DNA of 64,000 nucleotides from Gracilibacillus salitolerans (GTDB lineage Bacteria > Bacillota > Bacilli > Bacillales > Amphibacillaceae). The notes below the pieces were generated by a model. The model worked only from the letters and a program-made list of their open reading frames with translations, had not been told where the DNA came from and ran no database searches. Position 1 is the stretch's first letter. Each line of letters starts with the position of its first letter. Of this stretch, positions 1 to 8,681 are shown one piece after another. The stretch covers positions 2,046,001 to 2,110,000 of the forward strand of contig NZ_CP045915.1 in the NCBI RefSeq assembly GCF_009650095.1. Direction: 5' to 3'. The position numbers were made by a program, and so were the translations under genes.

Positions 1-603
1 TTTGCTTTTGAACATCAGTTAGTAGACTCAAAACAGTTTACAATCGAAACAAAAGCAGGAAATGTCAGTGCAGAAATACATGGAGATCAGATACAAGTAA
101 ATGAAGTAACGGTGGATATGGGCGTGCCTATATTAAAACGTTCGGAGATCCCTATGCTTGGTGAGGATCTGGATCAGGTAGTAGCTGAACCGTTTGAAGT
201 CCAAGGTGATAATCTTGAGGTTACCACTATATCGATGGGAAATCCTCATGCTGTTTTCTTCGTGGATGATATTAATAAAGCACCTCTAACGACATTAGGA
301 CCAGTCATTGAAAAAGATCAACGTTTTCCGGAAAGTGTCAATGTAGAATTTATTGAACAAGTGAATGACCAAGAAATTCATTTTCGGGTATGGGAACGCG
401 GATCAGGTGTAACACAGGCATGTGGTACAGGAGCATGTGCTTCTGTTGTGGCATCCGTTTTGAATGGTAAATTAGAAAAAGGAAAAGAAATTACTGTTCA
501 TTTAGCGGGTGGAGATTTATATATTACATGGGCAGAGGATGGTCGTGTCTGGATGCGTGGAAAAGCAGAAACAACCATTGAAGGAACATTTTTTATGGAT
601 TAA
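1..603 (+). CDS. dapF: Diaminopimelate epimerase, C-terminal 200 residues (cut by window edge)
   Basis: Converts LL- to meso-diaminopimelate in the cytoplasm, the last common step towards lysine and the peptidoglycan cross-linking residue. The reading frame is open from base 1, so the N-terminal part, including the first catalytic cysteine, lies outside the window. What is visible is the second half of the fold with GNPHAVFFV and the second active-site cysteine in ACGTGACAS. The following A-type Fe-S gene matches the yutL(dapF)-yutM neighbourhood of B. subtilis. No in-frame stop interrupts the visible part. Identification is secure; only the N-terminus is unseen. Confidence 0.96.
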   Translation, partial: FAFEHQLVDSKQFTIETKAGNVSAEIHGDQIQVNEVTVDMGVPILKRSEIPMLGEDLDQVVAEPFEVQGDNLEVTTISMGNPHAVFFVDDINKAPLTTLGPVIEKDQRFPESVNVEFIEQVNDQEIHFRVWERGSGVTQACGTGACASVVASVLNGKLEKGKEITVHLAGGDLYITWAEDGRVWMRGKAETTIEGTFFMD

Positions 604-698
604 TTATCAAGCAGAAATATTGAATTACAATGGTTGAGTTTGTATACTTGGTCATACAATAAGTATTAAAAATACTTAGAAAAAGGAGTTTTTTTTCT

Positions 699-1058
699 AT
701 GGTTATTAATATTACCGATAATGCAAAGCATCAAATAGAAGAAATGATGAAAGAAGAGGACGCAGAAACTGTACGTCTTCGTTTTGGTGTCAAAGGTGGC
801 GGATGTAGTGGTCTTTCTTATTCACTTGGATTTGATTATGATGTGAATGAAGAATTAGATCATACTGAAGAGTCAAACGGTATTCCGTTAACGATCAAGA
901 AGTTTGATATTGATGTGATCGAAGGAACAACCGTCGATTTCAAACAAAACATGATGGGTGGGGGATTCACGATTGATAATCCGAATGCCGTTGTATCATG
1001 TGGCTGTGGTTCTTCCTTTAAAGCGAAGGAAAGAGAAGGAACACCAGAAAATTGCTAA
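699..1058 (+). CDS. yutM: A-type iron-sulfur carrier/assembly protein (YutM, HesB/IscA family)
   Basis: Cytoplasmic protein of 119 residues that carries or inserts Fe-S clusters. The three conserved cysteines of A-type carriers are present: C36 in GGGCSGLSY and C101/C103 in CGCGS. The ATG is preceded by AAGGAG at a usual distance. It follows dapF by about 95 bases and is followed directly by an insertion sequence, which has pushed it away from yumC. Whether it serves as scaffold, carrier or delivery factor cannot be told from sequence. Confidence 0.93.
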   Translation: MVINITDNAKHQIEEMMKEEDAETVRLRFGVKGGGCSGLSYSLGFDYDVNEELDHTEESNGIPLTIKKFDIDVIEGTTVDFKQNMMGGGFTIDNPNAVVSCGCGSSFKAKEREGTPENC

Positions 1059-1117
1059 ATTAAAAAAGCATCGGGCTTATTTGAACTGACCCAGTAAAAC
1101 GGGACAAGAAAAAACAC

Positions 1118-1975
1118 CTATGCTACCATAGTCCTGAATTCAACAGGACTGTGGCAGTTTAGTTTTGTAAACGGTCGTATATAGTTGTAATAATACATGT
1201 AAGATTCCACTTTTTCTAGTACAATAGAGTTTGTAAGGTGCACTCTATTTTGAGTGTTGAATTCTTCCGACTTTAGCGAGGAGTGGAAGGATTCGATTAC
1301 GGCATTATCAAAGCAGTTTCCTTTTCGGGACATGCTTGTGGTAATGCCTTTTTCTTTAGCCAGCTCTTGAAAGTCGTAAGAGGTGTATTGAGCTCCTTGA
1401 TCACTGTGTAAGATAACTTCATACGTCTCTCTGCCTTTACATGCAGCTTCTAGTGTATCTAAAACAAGCTTAACCTCTTGTGTGTCACTAACTTTATAGG
1501 CTATGATTTCGTTATTATATAAGTCCATAATGGTTGATAAATAAAGCATTTTCTCTCCATATGGTAAGTAAGTAATATCAGTAACCCACTTTTGATTAGG
1601 GCGATCAGCCTTGAAATCCTGTTTAAGAAGGTTTGGGACGACAAACTTGCTTTCCCCAGCAATATAAACCCTTCTTTTCACTTTGACTTGACACTGAAGG
1701 TTATATTTTTGCATGATCTTTTGTACGGTCTTTCGATTTACTTTTATCTTATGGTCATTTTGGAGAATCCCTCTTACGTTTCGATGTCCTACTCTAAATG
1801 AAAGGCTTTGACAAATATCTATAACCAACTGATGTAGAAGAGGCAATTCAGCTGAAACTCTCTTTTTCCAGCGATAATAAGTTGACTTTGGAATCTCGAA
1901 ACATTCACAAATAGTAGTAATTGTGTATTGTTCTTTATAAGCTTCTACAACTTCGACGAATACTTCTGGAACCAC
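1118..1975 (-). CDS. IS3-family transposase OrfB (DDE integrase domain)
   Basis: Catalytic half of the transposase, 285 residues from a GTG. An N-terminal HTH_21-like region (about residues 45-100) is followed by the rve integrase core. The DDE residues are visible in WVTDITY, LHSDQGAQYTS and NAVIESFHSSLKSE. It overlaps orfA by 31 bases in the -1 frame, the usual IS3 arrangement in which an OrfAB fusion is made by programmed frameshifting. I see no A6G heptamer in the overlap, so the shift site is undefined. Confidence 0.93.
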   Translation of the reverse strand: MVPEVFVEVVEAYKEQYTITTICECFEIPKSTYYRWKKRVSAELPLLHQLVIDICQSLSFRVGHRNVRGILQNDHKIKVNRKTVQKIMQKYNLQCQVKVKRRVYIAGESKFVVPNLLKQDFKADRPNQKWVTDITYLPYGEKMLYLSTIMDLYNNEIIAYKVSDTQEVKLVLDTLEAACKGRETYEVILHSDQGAQYTSYDFQELAKEKGITTSMSRKGNCFDNAVIESFHSSLKSEEFNTQNRVHLTNSIVLEKVESYMYYYNYIRPFTKLNCHSPVEFRTMVA

Positions 1976-2298
1976 TTCCTTTCGATTTCTTGGTACTTTC
2001 CCGACAATTCATCTCGCATTTCATAATACTTCACTTTTTTTCTTAACTGACTTATTTCACTATCATCATCAGGTCCTTTACCGAATGCATATTGTTTTCC
2101 AATTGGTTGAGCTAACCTGTGCTCCTCGCCATTCCTATACCATCTCATCCAAGTATTGATTTGTGTCTTATTTTTAATACCAAACTTCTCCATAATCTCT
2201 TTATTCGTTAGTTCCCCAGATAGTTTTAAGCGTATTACTTCTCTTTTGATTTCTTCAGGATAAACCACCTTCTTCCCCATAACAAAAAACACCTCCAA
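1945..2298 (-). CDS. IS3-family transposase OrfA (helix-turn-helix)
   Basis: 117-residue DNA-binding half of the transposase. It has an HTH_Tnp_1-type region (about residues 12-60, with YPEEIKREVIRLKLSGELTN and a KNKTQINTWMRWY recognition segment) and a C-terminal coiled coil (about residues 80-110) ending in the overlap with orfB. The frame could also start at the ATG six codons in (MGKKVV), which is better spaced from the AGGTG upstream. The gene lies just inside the right inverted repeat, which probably carries its promoter. Confidence 0.9.
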   Translation of the reverse strand: MEVFFVMGKKVVYPEEIKREVIRLKLSGELTNKEIMEKFGIKNKTQINTWMRWYRNGEEHRLAQPIGKQYAFGKGPDDDSEISQLRKKVKYYEMRDELSGKYQEIERKWFQKYSSKL

Positions 2299-2423
2299 AT
2301 GTCGATAAATAATTTATACGACTCTGGGGGTGTTTTTTCCTGTCTCATATTATTGGGTCACTCTATATTTGCTCGATGCTTTTTTATGTCCAGCTCTAAG
2401 AATAAGAAAATAGGGACTTTCCA

Positions 2424-2487
2424 TTTTTATCACGGTGCTAATCGGACAAAAACCCCAACTGATAGAAGTCTCACCATATATTTTAAA
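2424..2487 (+). repeat. Interspersed repeat family 1, copy A (short form)
   Basis: Begins TTTTTATCACGGTGCTAATC and ends GAAGTCTCACCATATATTTT. The same two ends occur at 12432-12588 and 51809-51870, and a related copy lies at 20050-20160. This copy lacks the central hairpin block of the long form. It abuts the 3' end of yumC, whose stop codon lies in the repeat's T/A-rich end. Confidence 0.75.
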
Positions 2488-3466
2488 ACATACTTGTTGA
2501 ATGCTTCGGTTGAATTCTTGCTTTTGGATCCATATACGCTTTAGCATTGTTAACTGCAGTTGGTCCTTCGCCAAACCCAGCAGCAATCAAGTTAACTTTA
2601 CCAGGGTACGTACAAATATCACCAGCAGCATAAATGCCAGGGACATTGGTTTCCATTTTTGAATTGACTACAATACTGTTCTTGTCAATTTCCAATCCCC
2701 AATTTTTAATGGGTCCTAAAGAAGAAATAAACCCGTAATTAACTAGAACATGATCTACATCTAACACGACTTCATTGTCACCTTTCACTTCTTTTAATCG
2801 GACTTGATCAATCTGATCTTGTCCAATCAGACTTTCTGGTACGTAAGGTGTTAAAATATTCACATTAGAATTCATTAAGTTCTCGACACTTGCCTCATGT
2901 GCACGGAAATTATCACGTCGGTGGACTAATGTTACTTCTTTTGCAATTGGTTCTAACATTAAAGCCCAGTCTACGGCAGAATCACCACCGCCAAATAATA
3001 CGACACGTTGATCACGGAATTTATCCATATTATCAACGAAATAGTGAAGGTTTTTATCTTCAAACTGTTCTGCATTATTTATAGTTAATTTTCGTGGTTG
3101 AAAAGCACCATTTCCTCCAGTTATAATGATAACTTTGGAGTAATGTTCCTCTGTGGGTGTTGTAATTCTGAGTGTCTCATCATCTAAACGCTCTACACGT
3201 TCAACGGATTGATTTAAGACTATTTCGGGTTTAAATAAATCCGTTTGTTCTTTCAAGTTATCGACGAGTTCTTGTGCACGAACCTTTGGAAAGCCAGCAA
3301 TATCATAAATATATTTTTCTGGATATAATGCGCTGAGCTGCCCACCGATTTGAGGTAAACTCTCGATGATTTTCACAGAAGATTGTCTTAAGCCACCATA
3401 AAAAGCTGTAAATAATCCAACGGGGCCAGCCCCGATAATGGTTATATCATAAACTTCCTTTGACAT
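2483..3466 (-). CDS. yumC: Ferredoxin/flavodoxin-NADP+ reductase (thioredoxin-reductase-like type)
   Basis: FAD-dependent reductase moving electrons between NADPH and ferredoxin or flavodoxin in the cytosol. The 327-residue protein has the N-terminal FAD site GAGPVGLF (residues 12-19), the NADPH site [10 protein letters not shown] in the middle, and the C-terminal FAD contact [11 protein letters not shown]. It lacks the CxxC of thioredoxin reductases, as expected for this family. The ATG is preceded by AGGGGGAA. It is divergent from the NADH dehydrogenase gene, as in yumC/yumB of B. subtilis. The 3' end runs into repeat family 1, but the C-terminus looks complete. Confidence 0.94.
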   Translation of the reverse strand: MSKEVYDITIIGAGPVGLFTAFYGGLRQSSVKIIESLPQIGGQLSALYPEKYIYDIAGFPKVRAQELVDNLKEQTDLFKPEIVLNQSVERVERLDDETLRITTPTEEHYSKVIIITGGNGAFQPRKLTINNAEQFEDKNLHYFVDNMDKFRDQRVVLFGGGDSAVDWALMLEPIAKEVTLVHRRDNFRAHEASVENLMNSNVNILTPYVPESLIGQDQIDQVRLKEVKGDNEVVLDVDHVLVNYGFISSLGPIKNWGLEIDKNSIVVNSKMETNVPGIYAAGDICTYPGKVNLIAAGFGEGPTAVNNAKAYMDPKARIQPKHSTSMF

Positions 3467-3694
3467 ATTAGATTCCCCCTCATGCTTACATCAATGCCTT
3501 ATATTTTAACATAATAGTATCTATCATGTCATTTTTATATACCTGTACGGAAACATTTGTAAAATCCGCCAAATAAATAAAGAAAGGTTAAAAAAATTCA
3601 CAAAATTAAAATCAAGGGTTGAAAAATGTCGTAAAAAGGTCTAACATATACTATGGACTAATTATTAAGACATATGTATTATTACGTGATAGTA

Positions 3695-3710
3695 CGTGAA
3701 ATACATCACG
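3695..3710. promoter_or_regulatory. Candidate Rex (redox) operator upstream of NADH dehydrogenase
   Basis: The palindrome CGTGAAATACATCACG lies about 40 bases before the start codon of the NDH-2 gene, with an extra half-like ACGTGA just upstream. Rex sites in Bacillaceae contain TGTGAA-N4-TTCACA, and type II NADH dehydrogenase genes are known Rex targets. The match is imperfect (CGTGA/TCACG arms), so the call is an inference. Confidence 0.42.
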
Positions 3711-3749
3711 AATAATTACAAAAAAAATACTTAAATGGATGTGAGAAAG

Positions 3750-4967
3750 ATGAAGAGACCGAAAATTGTCGTTTTGGGAGCTGGCTATGGGGGGTTAACG
3801 ACAGTAGCCAAGCTACAAAAAAAGTTAGGTGTTAATGACGCACACATTACGCTTGTAAACAAGAATGATTACCACTATGAATCAACGTGGTTACATGAAG
3901 CTGCAGCAGGTACATTACATCACGACCGTAGCCGTGTCAAAATATCTGACCTTATTAACTCAGCGAAGGTAAATTTTGTGCAAGATACGGTAACAGCAAT
4001 TAAACCTGATGAGAAAAAAGTTGAATTACAAGATGGTGAAGTACTGGAGTATGACTATCTAGTAGTTGCTTTAGGTTTTGAAGCTGCTACATTTGGAATT
4101 CCTGGTTTATTAGAAAATGCACTTACAATTGGAAGTATTAATAAAGCGCGTCAGATCCGTGAACACATTGATTATCAATTTGCTATGTATAATAATGAAG
4201 CAGAACCTAAGGAAGAACGATTAAATATTGTTGTTGGCGGTGGCGGCTTCACCGGAATTGAATTTGTAGGCGAATTAGCAAACCGTATTCCGGAACTGTG
4301 TAAAGAATATGACATTGATCGCAGTAAAGTACGTGTTATAGTAGTTGAGGCAATGGACACGATCATGCCAGGATTTGATCCAGAGTTGATCGAATATGCA
4401 ATGAACTCATTGGAAGCACGTGGAGTGGAATTTAAGCTTGGTGCATTCTTAAAAGAAGTACGTGTTGATGGGATCACTGTAGAACAAAATGGTGAAAAAG
4501 AAGATATTCCAACTATGACTACAGTTTGGGCTGCTGGTGTACGAGCTAACCACTTAGTGGAAGAATCTACATTAGAAGATAATCGTGGTAAAGTGGAAGT
4601 AACACCAGAACTACGTGCGCCAACTCATGAAGATGTATTTGTAGTTGGTGATTGTGCTCTAGTTTGGAATAAAGAAATTGATCGTCCATATCCACCAACT
4701 GCTCAAATTGCTATGCAAGAAGCAGAAGTTTGTGCACATAATTTAATCGCTCTTGTAAAAGGTGGCGAGTTAGAACCGTTTGAATTTATTAACCGAGGAA
4801 CTGTATGTTCACTTGGTGATAAAGATGCAATGGGATCTATTTTTGGCGGCAAGAAGATCTTCGGTTGGACTGCCTCTTTCATGAAAAAAGTCATCGATAA
4901 CCGTGCACTATTCAAAATCGGCGGTGTTGGATTAGTATTGAAAAAAGGTAAATTTAACATCTTTTAA
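3750..4967 (+). CDS. yumB: Type II NADH:quinone oxidoreductase (YumB)
   Basis: Peripheral membrane flavoprotein that oxidises NADH and reduces menaquinone without pumping protons. It is about 405 residues. Visible: FAD site LGAGYGGL near the N-terminus, NADH-binding GGGGFTGIE about 170 residues in, VVGDCALVW and the quinone-site segment [13 protein letters not shown]. The start is placed at ATG 3750, preceded by GGATGTGAG, rather than the upstream ATG 3735, which overlaps that ribosome binding site. The C-terminal [10 protein letters not shown] and KGKFNIF matches the YumB branch rather than YjlD/Ndh. It may be redox-controlled by the palindrome upstream. Confidence 0.93.
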   Translation: MKRPKIVVLGAGYGGLTTVAKLQKKLGVNDAHITLVNKNDYHYESTWLHEAAAGTLHHDRSRVKISDLINSAKVNFVQDTVTAIKPDEKKVELQDGEVLEYDYLVVALGFEAATFGIPGLLENALTIGSINKARQIREHIDYQFAMYNNEAEPKEERLNIVVGGGGFTGIEFVGELANRIPELCKEYDIDRSKVRVIVVEAMDTIMPGFDPELIEYAMNSLEARGVEFKLGAFLKEVRVDGITVEQNGEKEDIPTMTTVWAAGVRANHLVEESTLEDNRGKVEVTPELRAPTHEDVFVVGDCALVWNKEIDRPYPPTAQIAMQEAEVCAHNLIALVKGGELEPFEFINRGTVCSLGDKDAMGSIFGGKKIFGWTASFMKKVIDNRALFKIGGVGLVLKKGKFNIF

Positions 4968-4977
4968 TATCACAAAC

Positions 4978-5006
4978 AAAAGCAGAGGGCTTATCCTCTG
5001 CTTTTT
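4978..5006 (+). terminator. Rho-independent terminator after yumB
   Basis: AAAAGCAGAGG, short loop, CCTCTGCTTTTT directly after the yumB stop. Confidence 0.88.
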
Positions 5007-5018
5007 AAATGCTAGTAG

Positions 5019-5085
5019 CATCATAGTGGAAGCTCAGAATATAGCATTCCCCTAGGGCAAGTATATATATGTATACACTATGATG
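5019..5085. repeat. Spaced inverted repeat between yumB and yuiB
   Basis: CATCATAGTG (5019-5028) and its exact complement CACTATGATG (5076-5085) are separated by 47 bases containing an alternating TATATATATGTATA tract. It could be a cruciform or a distant operator pair; function unknown. Confidence 0.4.
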
Positions 5086-5217
5086 GTAAAATGCAACAAG
5101 TAGGTGGAAGAGGCATTATATTTATTACAAATAAATGAACTTTATTGCACAAGTTTACTTAGCAGTATAAAATAAGAAGAGTTCTTGATTTTGATATGAT
5201 CGAAGAGGAGTATTCGA

Positions 5218-5529
5218 ATGATTCAACTTTTTATCTCTGTTCTTTTATTTTTTGTTTTATTTTTTGGAATTAGCTTTATTCTTAACATGATCTTACGTCA
5301 AACATGGTTAATGGCATTTGTTTTTCCGATTATTGTTATGTTTATTGTTGATACTTTTCCTTTTTCTACATATTTCACTGATCCTGGATATGCATTCACT
5401 ACACTCTGGAATGAATTGATCACATTAAGTGTGCAAGATGCGATTATTTTGTCATCTGGATTTATCGGCACAATCGTTGCCGGAATAGTGATTAAGTTTC
5501 TTAGAAAAAATGGCTATCAAATGTTCTAA
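5218..5529 (+). CDS. yuiB: YuiB-like integral membrane protein
   Basis: 103-residue membrane protein of unknown function with about three hydrophobic segments (residues 3-24, 30-47, 78-95). Its position between the NADH dehydrogenase and the 3D-domain protein is that of yuiB in B. subtilis. GAGGAG precedes the ATG. The 3' untranslated part forms a hairpin that contains the ribosome binding site of the next gene. Confidence 0.82.
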   Translation: MIQLFISVLLFFVLFFGISFILNMILRQTWLMAFVFPIIVMFIVDTFPFSTYFTDPGYAFTTLWNELITLSVQDAIILSSGFIGTIVAGIVIKFLRKNGYQMF

Positions 5530-5563
5530 TACGAAGCAAATGTATATTTCTTGTTGTTAGTGG

Positions 5564-5595
5564 AAAAGATTACACCTAGAGAGGTGTGATCTTTT
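5564..5595 (+). promoter_or_regulatory. Hairpin holding the yuiC ribosome binding site
   Basis: AAAAGATTACACCT (5564-5577), loop AGAG, then AGGTGTGATCTTTT (5582-5595): a 14-bp stem with one G-U pair in RNA, ending in TTTT directly before the ATG at 5596. The right arm includes AGAGGTG, the yuiC Shine-Dalgarno. It looks like a yuiB terminator merged with the yuiC initiation region. Confidence 0.7.
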
Positions 5596-6279
5596 ATGTT
5601 TTTATGGAAAATTTCAAAAACTCTATTGATGATTACTCTACTGTCGGGGGCCCTGATGTCTAGTTTCACTATGGTATCTAATGTAACAGCACAAGAAGTA
5701 TTTAGTAGCTTAGCAGATGAATCAAATGATTCACTTGATATAGGTTATCAGCAAGATCGAGAAATTGTAGCCAAAAAGAAGTTTGTCAAGCATCGTAATA
5801 ATCGTGTTACCTATATTTCAAGTGAAGAAATAACTGGGCCATCCACTCTAGAAGAAACGTTAGATTTAGATCAATATGAGAAACATAATGTCGTAGCAAC
5901 AGGTTATACAGCAGGAGTGGAATCTACTGGAAAAACACCAGACCATCCTGCTTATGGAGTGACATATTCTGGGGTAAAAGTTACCCGAGATTTGTATTCC
6001 ACCATTGCCGCAGATTTAAATGTTTTTCCTATTGGTACAATATTATATATTCCTGATTATGGATATGGTATTGTAGCTGATAAGGGTGGAGCAATCAAAG
6101 GAAATAAAATAGACTTATACTACCCGACAGTGAACGATGTGTACGAAAAATGGGGGAAAAAAGCAGTAGATGTATATGTGATTGAATATGGAACTGGACA
6201 ATTAACGGAAGAAGTATTGGTTTCTTTAAATAATACAGAATCATTGCAAGTATTCCGACATCAGTATAAAGCAGAATAA
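5596..6279 (+). CDS. yuiC: YuiC: secreted 3D-domain protein (lytic-transglycosylase-like)
   Basis: 227-residue exported protein. It has a hydrophobic N-terminal signal (residues 8-32) and a C-terminal 3D domain (about residues 95-210) of the stationary-phase-survival/MltA-like double-psi barrel type. The conserved region includes [37 protein letters not shown] and the three aspartates giving the domain its name. Family members bind or cleave peptidoglycan and YuiC of B. subtilis acts on it in late growth or spores. Translation starts at the foot of a strong hairpin, suggesting expression from read-through or a structure-controlled message. Confidence 0.88.
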
Positions 6280-6286
6280 TAAAATG

Positions 6287-6320
6287 AAGGAGTGGGCCAA
6301 GTAATCAGCTCACTCCTTTT
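6287..6320 (+). terminator. Terminator after yuiC
   Basis: AAGGAGTGGGC and GCTCACTCCTTTT arms around a 10-base loop. Confidence 0.85.
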
Positions 6321-6469
6321 GTTTCGATTAATAGTTATAATAACAACTGTTGTAAAAAGACGAAACTAAGCGCAATAATAGTTATTGCCTTTCTTTTTGT
6401 TTGACTATGTATCAAAAGAAGTATTATAAAAACAGCCGTTTGGGCTGGCGTCGAGTGTTAACACCGAAA

Positions 6470-6943
6470 TTAAAACAGAGAATACAGTAAGAATGCCAAA
6501 AAGACTCCAGTTAATCCACCGAAGAACACTTCAATCGGCTGATGCCCGAGAAGTTCTTTTAACTCTTTTTGTTTCTCATATTCCCCTTTTTTAGACCATC
6601 CCTTTGCCTCGGAGACAAAATGGTGGAAATCTTTCACTAGCATGTTTAACAAAATGGCTTGTTCACCAGCTTGTCTGCGAATACCAGTTGCATCAAACAT
6701 AATAATAATGGCTAGCACACAAGATACAGCAAATAGACCTGATGAGACACCGTGTTCAATCCCAATTCCAGTAGTAACAGCTGTAACGGCAGCAGAATGA
6801 CTACTCGGCATCCCGCCTGTACTAAATGTTAAGCCAGGTTTAAATTCCTTTGTAGCGATAAAATGTAAGGGAACTTTAATGATTTGGGCAAAAGTAATCG
6901 CAATCAAAGCTGCCCAAAGTGGGAAATTTTCGAAAAGCTCCAA
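6470..6943 (-). CDS. yuiD: YuiD: divergent PAP2-family membrane protein (DUF212)
   Basis: 157-residue integral membrane protein of the divergent phosphatase family. The hallmark stretch FSTGGMPSSHSAAVTAV (residues 40-56) and MFDATGIRRQAGEQA (about 80-100) are present, with hydrophobic segments at about 5-22, 50-85 and 138-156. The start is a TTG preceded by AGAGGATG. The natural substrate is not known. It converges on yuiC as in relatives. Confidence 0.87.
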   Translation of the reverse strand: MELFENFPLWAALIAITFAQIIKVPLHFIATKEFKPGLTFSTGGMPSSHSAAVTAVTTGIGIEHGVSSGLFAVSCVLAIIIMFDATGIRRQAGEQAILLNMLVKDFHHFVSEAKGWSKKGEYEKQKELKELLGHQPIEVFFGGLTGVFLAFLLYSLF

Positions 6944-7112
6944 TTAGAACATCCTCTCTGTCTCTTAGGTGGATATCTCGGTATCCAATGATGTAATGAT
7001 AAATGAGTAGTATACGACTTTTTATATGTATCTACCGACCATTTTCTTTACCATTATAGCATAGCTTATACCTCTTTAGTATTGATTACCCATCAATTTA
7101 CACGGTTTTAAT

Positions 7113-7148
7113 AAAAAGACGAGAACGAACGTGCGATCTCATCTTTTT
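7113..7148 (-). terminator. Terminator of deoD
   Basis: AAAAAGA-C-GAGA and TCTC-A-TCTTTTT arms; read on the minus strand the stem ends in a T/A-rich tail, just downstream of deoD. Confidence 0.7.
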
Positions 7149-7152
7149 GTGC

Positions 7153-7860
7153 TTATTTAATTGCAGCATCCAGTGATACTTCAATCATGTCGTTAAATGT
7201 TGTTTGACGTTCCTCTGCAGTTGTTTCTTCTCCTGTAATAATATGATCGGAAACAGTTAGAACGGACAACGCATTACGGTTGAATTTAGCTGCTAATGTA
7301 TATAATGCAGTTGACTCCATTTCAATAGCTAACACATTATATTGATCAAGCAATTCTAACAATTCCTTCATATTATCACGGTAAAAGCTATCGCTGGTAA
7401 ATACATTCCCGACTCTTAGAGAAAGTCCTTTATCTATACCTGTGTCATATGCTTTTTTCAGTAAATCGAAATTAGCTGTCGGTGCGTAATCAATACCACC
7501 AAATACCATTCTGTTCATTTGTGAATCTGTTGAAGATGTACTTGCAAGAATTACATCTCCTACCTTTACATCTTTTTGAATTGCTCCACAAGTTCCGACG
7601 CGTATTAAATTTTGCACATCATAGCTTTGAATTAATTCGTTCACATAGATTGAAATAGATGGTACGCCCATCCCGGTACCTTGTACAGAGATGTCTTTCC
7701 CTTTATACGTGCCTGTAAAACCATACATCCCACGAACTTCATTATAACAGGTTACGTTTTCTAAGAAATTTTTTGCTATATATTTAGCGCGTAATGGATC
7801 TCCAGGAAGTAAGATCGTATCTGCGATTTCACCTTTTTTTGCTCCAATATGTACACTCAT
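7153..7860 (-). CDS. deoD: Purine nucleoside phosphorylase, DeoD type
   Basis: Cleaves purine (deoxy)nucleosides with phosphate to free base and (deoxy)ribose-1-phosphate in nucleoside salvage. The 235-residue length is normal for the hexameric bacterial type. Visible: phosphate-binding [23 protein letters not shown], the substrate segment [13 protein letters not shown] and catalytic Asp in TVSDHI. The ATG has GGAGGGC upstream. It is divergent from ptsH and has its own terminator; no partner genes of a deo operon are adjacent. Confidence 0.96.
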   Translation of the reverse strand: MSVHIGAKKGEIADTILLPGDPLRAKYIAKNFLENVTCYNEVRGMYGFTGTYKGKDISVQGTGMGVPSISIYVNELIQSYDVQNLIRVGTCGAIQKDVKVGDVILASTSSTDSQMNRMVFGGIDYAPTANFDLLKKAYDTGIDKGLSLRVGNVFTSDSFYRDNMKELLELLDQYNVLAIEMESTALYTLAAKFNRNALSVLTVSDHIITGEETTAEERQTTFNDMIEVSLDAAIK

Positions 7861-8100
7861 GTATAAGCCCTCCTTTTAGGCAAGATGTTATAATTAGAAA
7901 ATATCATAATGAAAATCGAAATACAAATGGAACCCTTTCGACATGAAATGGTATCCTTTTCATGGATTATGGAATTTTTTCTTTTTTTAGTTTCTTAATT
8001 AGCTTTTATCGTATATAATAGTTTTAGTTAGTCATTTCACAAGTTTGGGCAATTAGTTGACTCTTGAAAGATGAACGAGTGATGAGGAGGAGTTATGGTT

Positions 8101-8364
8101 ATGAAAGAACAATCTTTTACTATTCAAAGTGACACGGGTATTCACGCACGACCAGCAACTTTATTAGTAAATAAAGCTGGGCAATATGAATCACATGTGG
8201 AATTACATTATAATGGTAAGACAGTAAATTTAAAATCCATCATGGGTGTTATGTCACTAGGTGTACCTAAAGGAGCAGAAATTCGTATTACCGTTGATGG
8301 TAATGATGAAGATCAAGCTCTAGAAGGAATTGCAGAAACCATTGAAGAACATTTAGGAAAATAA
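8101..8364 (+). CDS. ptsH: HPr, phosphocarrier protein of the PTS
   Basis: Carries phosphate from enzyme I to sugar-specific EIIA/B proteins and, when phosphorylated on serine, works with CcpA in catabolite repression. Starting at ATG 8101, His15 (GIHARPAT) and Ser46 (LKSIMGVMSLG) fall exactly at family numbering and AGGAGG lies 10 bases upstream; an in-frame ATG at 8095 would shift both. The His15 excludes the non-PTS paralogue Crh. The gene stands alone with its own terminator, separate from ptsI, unlike B. subtilis ptsGHI. Confidence 0.94.
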   Translation: MKEQSFTIQSDTGIHARPATLLVNKAGQYESHVELHYNGKTVNLKSIMGVMSLGVPKGAEIRITVDGNDEDQALEGIAETIEEHLGK

Positions 8365-8367
8365 AGT

Positions 8368-8401
8368 AAAAAAAGCTAGTTATTAATACTAGCTTTTTTT
8401 T
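8368..8401 (+). terminator. Terminator after ptsH
   Basis: AAAAAAAGCTAGT, ATTAAT-containing loop, ACTAGCTTTTTTT. Confidence 0.9.
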
Positions 8402-8451
8402 ATGTTATAATAAGATCTTAATTAGTAATTCTTATAAAAGGGAAGTGATGC

Positions 8452-8622
8452 ATGATGATGGAATTTCTTTATTTCCCAGAAGATAAATCGTTATATATTC
8501 CAGCTGTCATTAGTTTGCTGGTATTTGTCATTGGTGCTGTTTTAGCGATGTATTTTATTAAGAAAGCATCCCAAAAAGAAGAAGAGAAATGGAAAAAAAA
8601 ATACGACGATTTAAAAGATTGA
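8452..8622 (+). CDS. Small single-span membrane protein (56 residues)
   Basis: Short frame with GGGAAGTG upstream and three consecutive ATG codons. One hydrophobic span (about residues 13-35, IPAVISLLVFVIGAVLAMYF) is followed by a very charged lysine/glutamate tail ending KKYDDLKD. No family recognised. Because ptsH is closed by a terminator it must have its own promoter; sodC follows 59 bases later with its own ribosome binding site and may be co-transcribed. Confidence 0.7.
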   Translation: MMMEFLYFPEDKSLYIPAVISLLVFVIGAVLAMYFIKKASQKEEEKWKKKYDDLKD

Positions 8623-8681
8623 TTAAGTTTACTTCTCGTTGTCCATAATAGCTAATGGATAAGTGAAGAGGAGTAGATGTT

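Larger units (their letters stand above)
1087..2360 (-). mobile_element. Complete IS3-family insertion sequence (IS150-like), about 1.27 kb
   Basis: Two overlapping minus-strand frames (orfA, orfB) are bounded by imperfect inverted repeats of about 33 bases. The left end reads TGACCCAGTAAAACGGGACA and the right end, read inward, TGACCCAATAATATGAGACA; both continue into AAGAAAAAACACC or GGAAAAAACACC. The element sits between yutM and yumC. No clear direct target repeat flanks it (GAAC on the left, CTCT on the right). Both frames look intact, so it may still be active through frameshifting from orfA to orfB. Confidence 0.92.

Noticed and set aside
2350..2586. Minus-strand frame of 78 codons across the yumC 3' end
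   Set aside because: Out-of-frame shadow of yumC continuing into repeat copy A and the IS flank.
8095..8100. Upstream ATG as start of ptsH
   Set aside because: It would shift His15 and Ser46 by two residues and lies only 4 bases from AGGAGG; ATG 8101 fits both tests.
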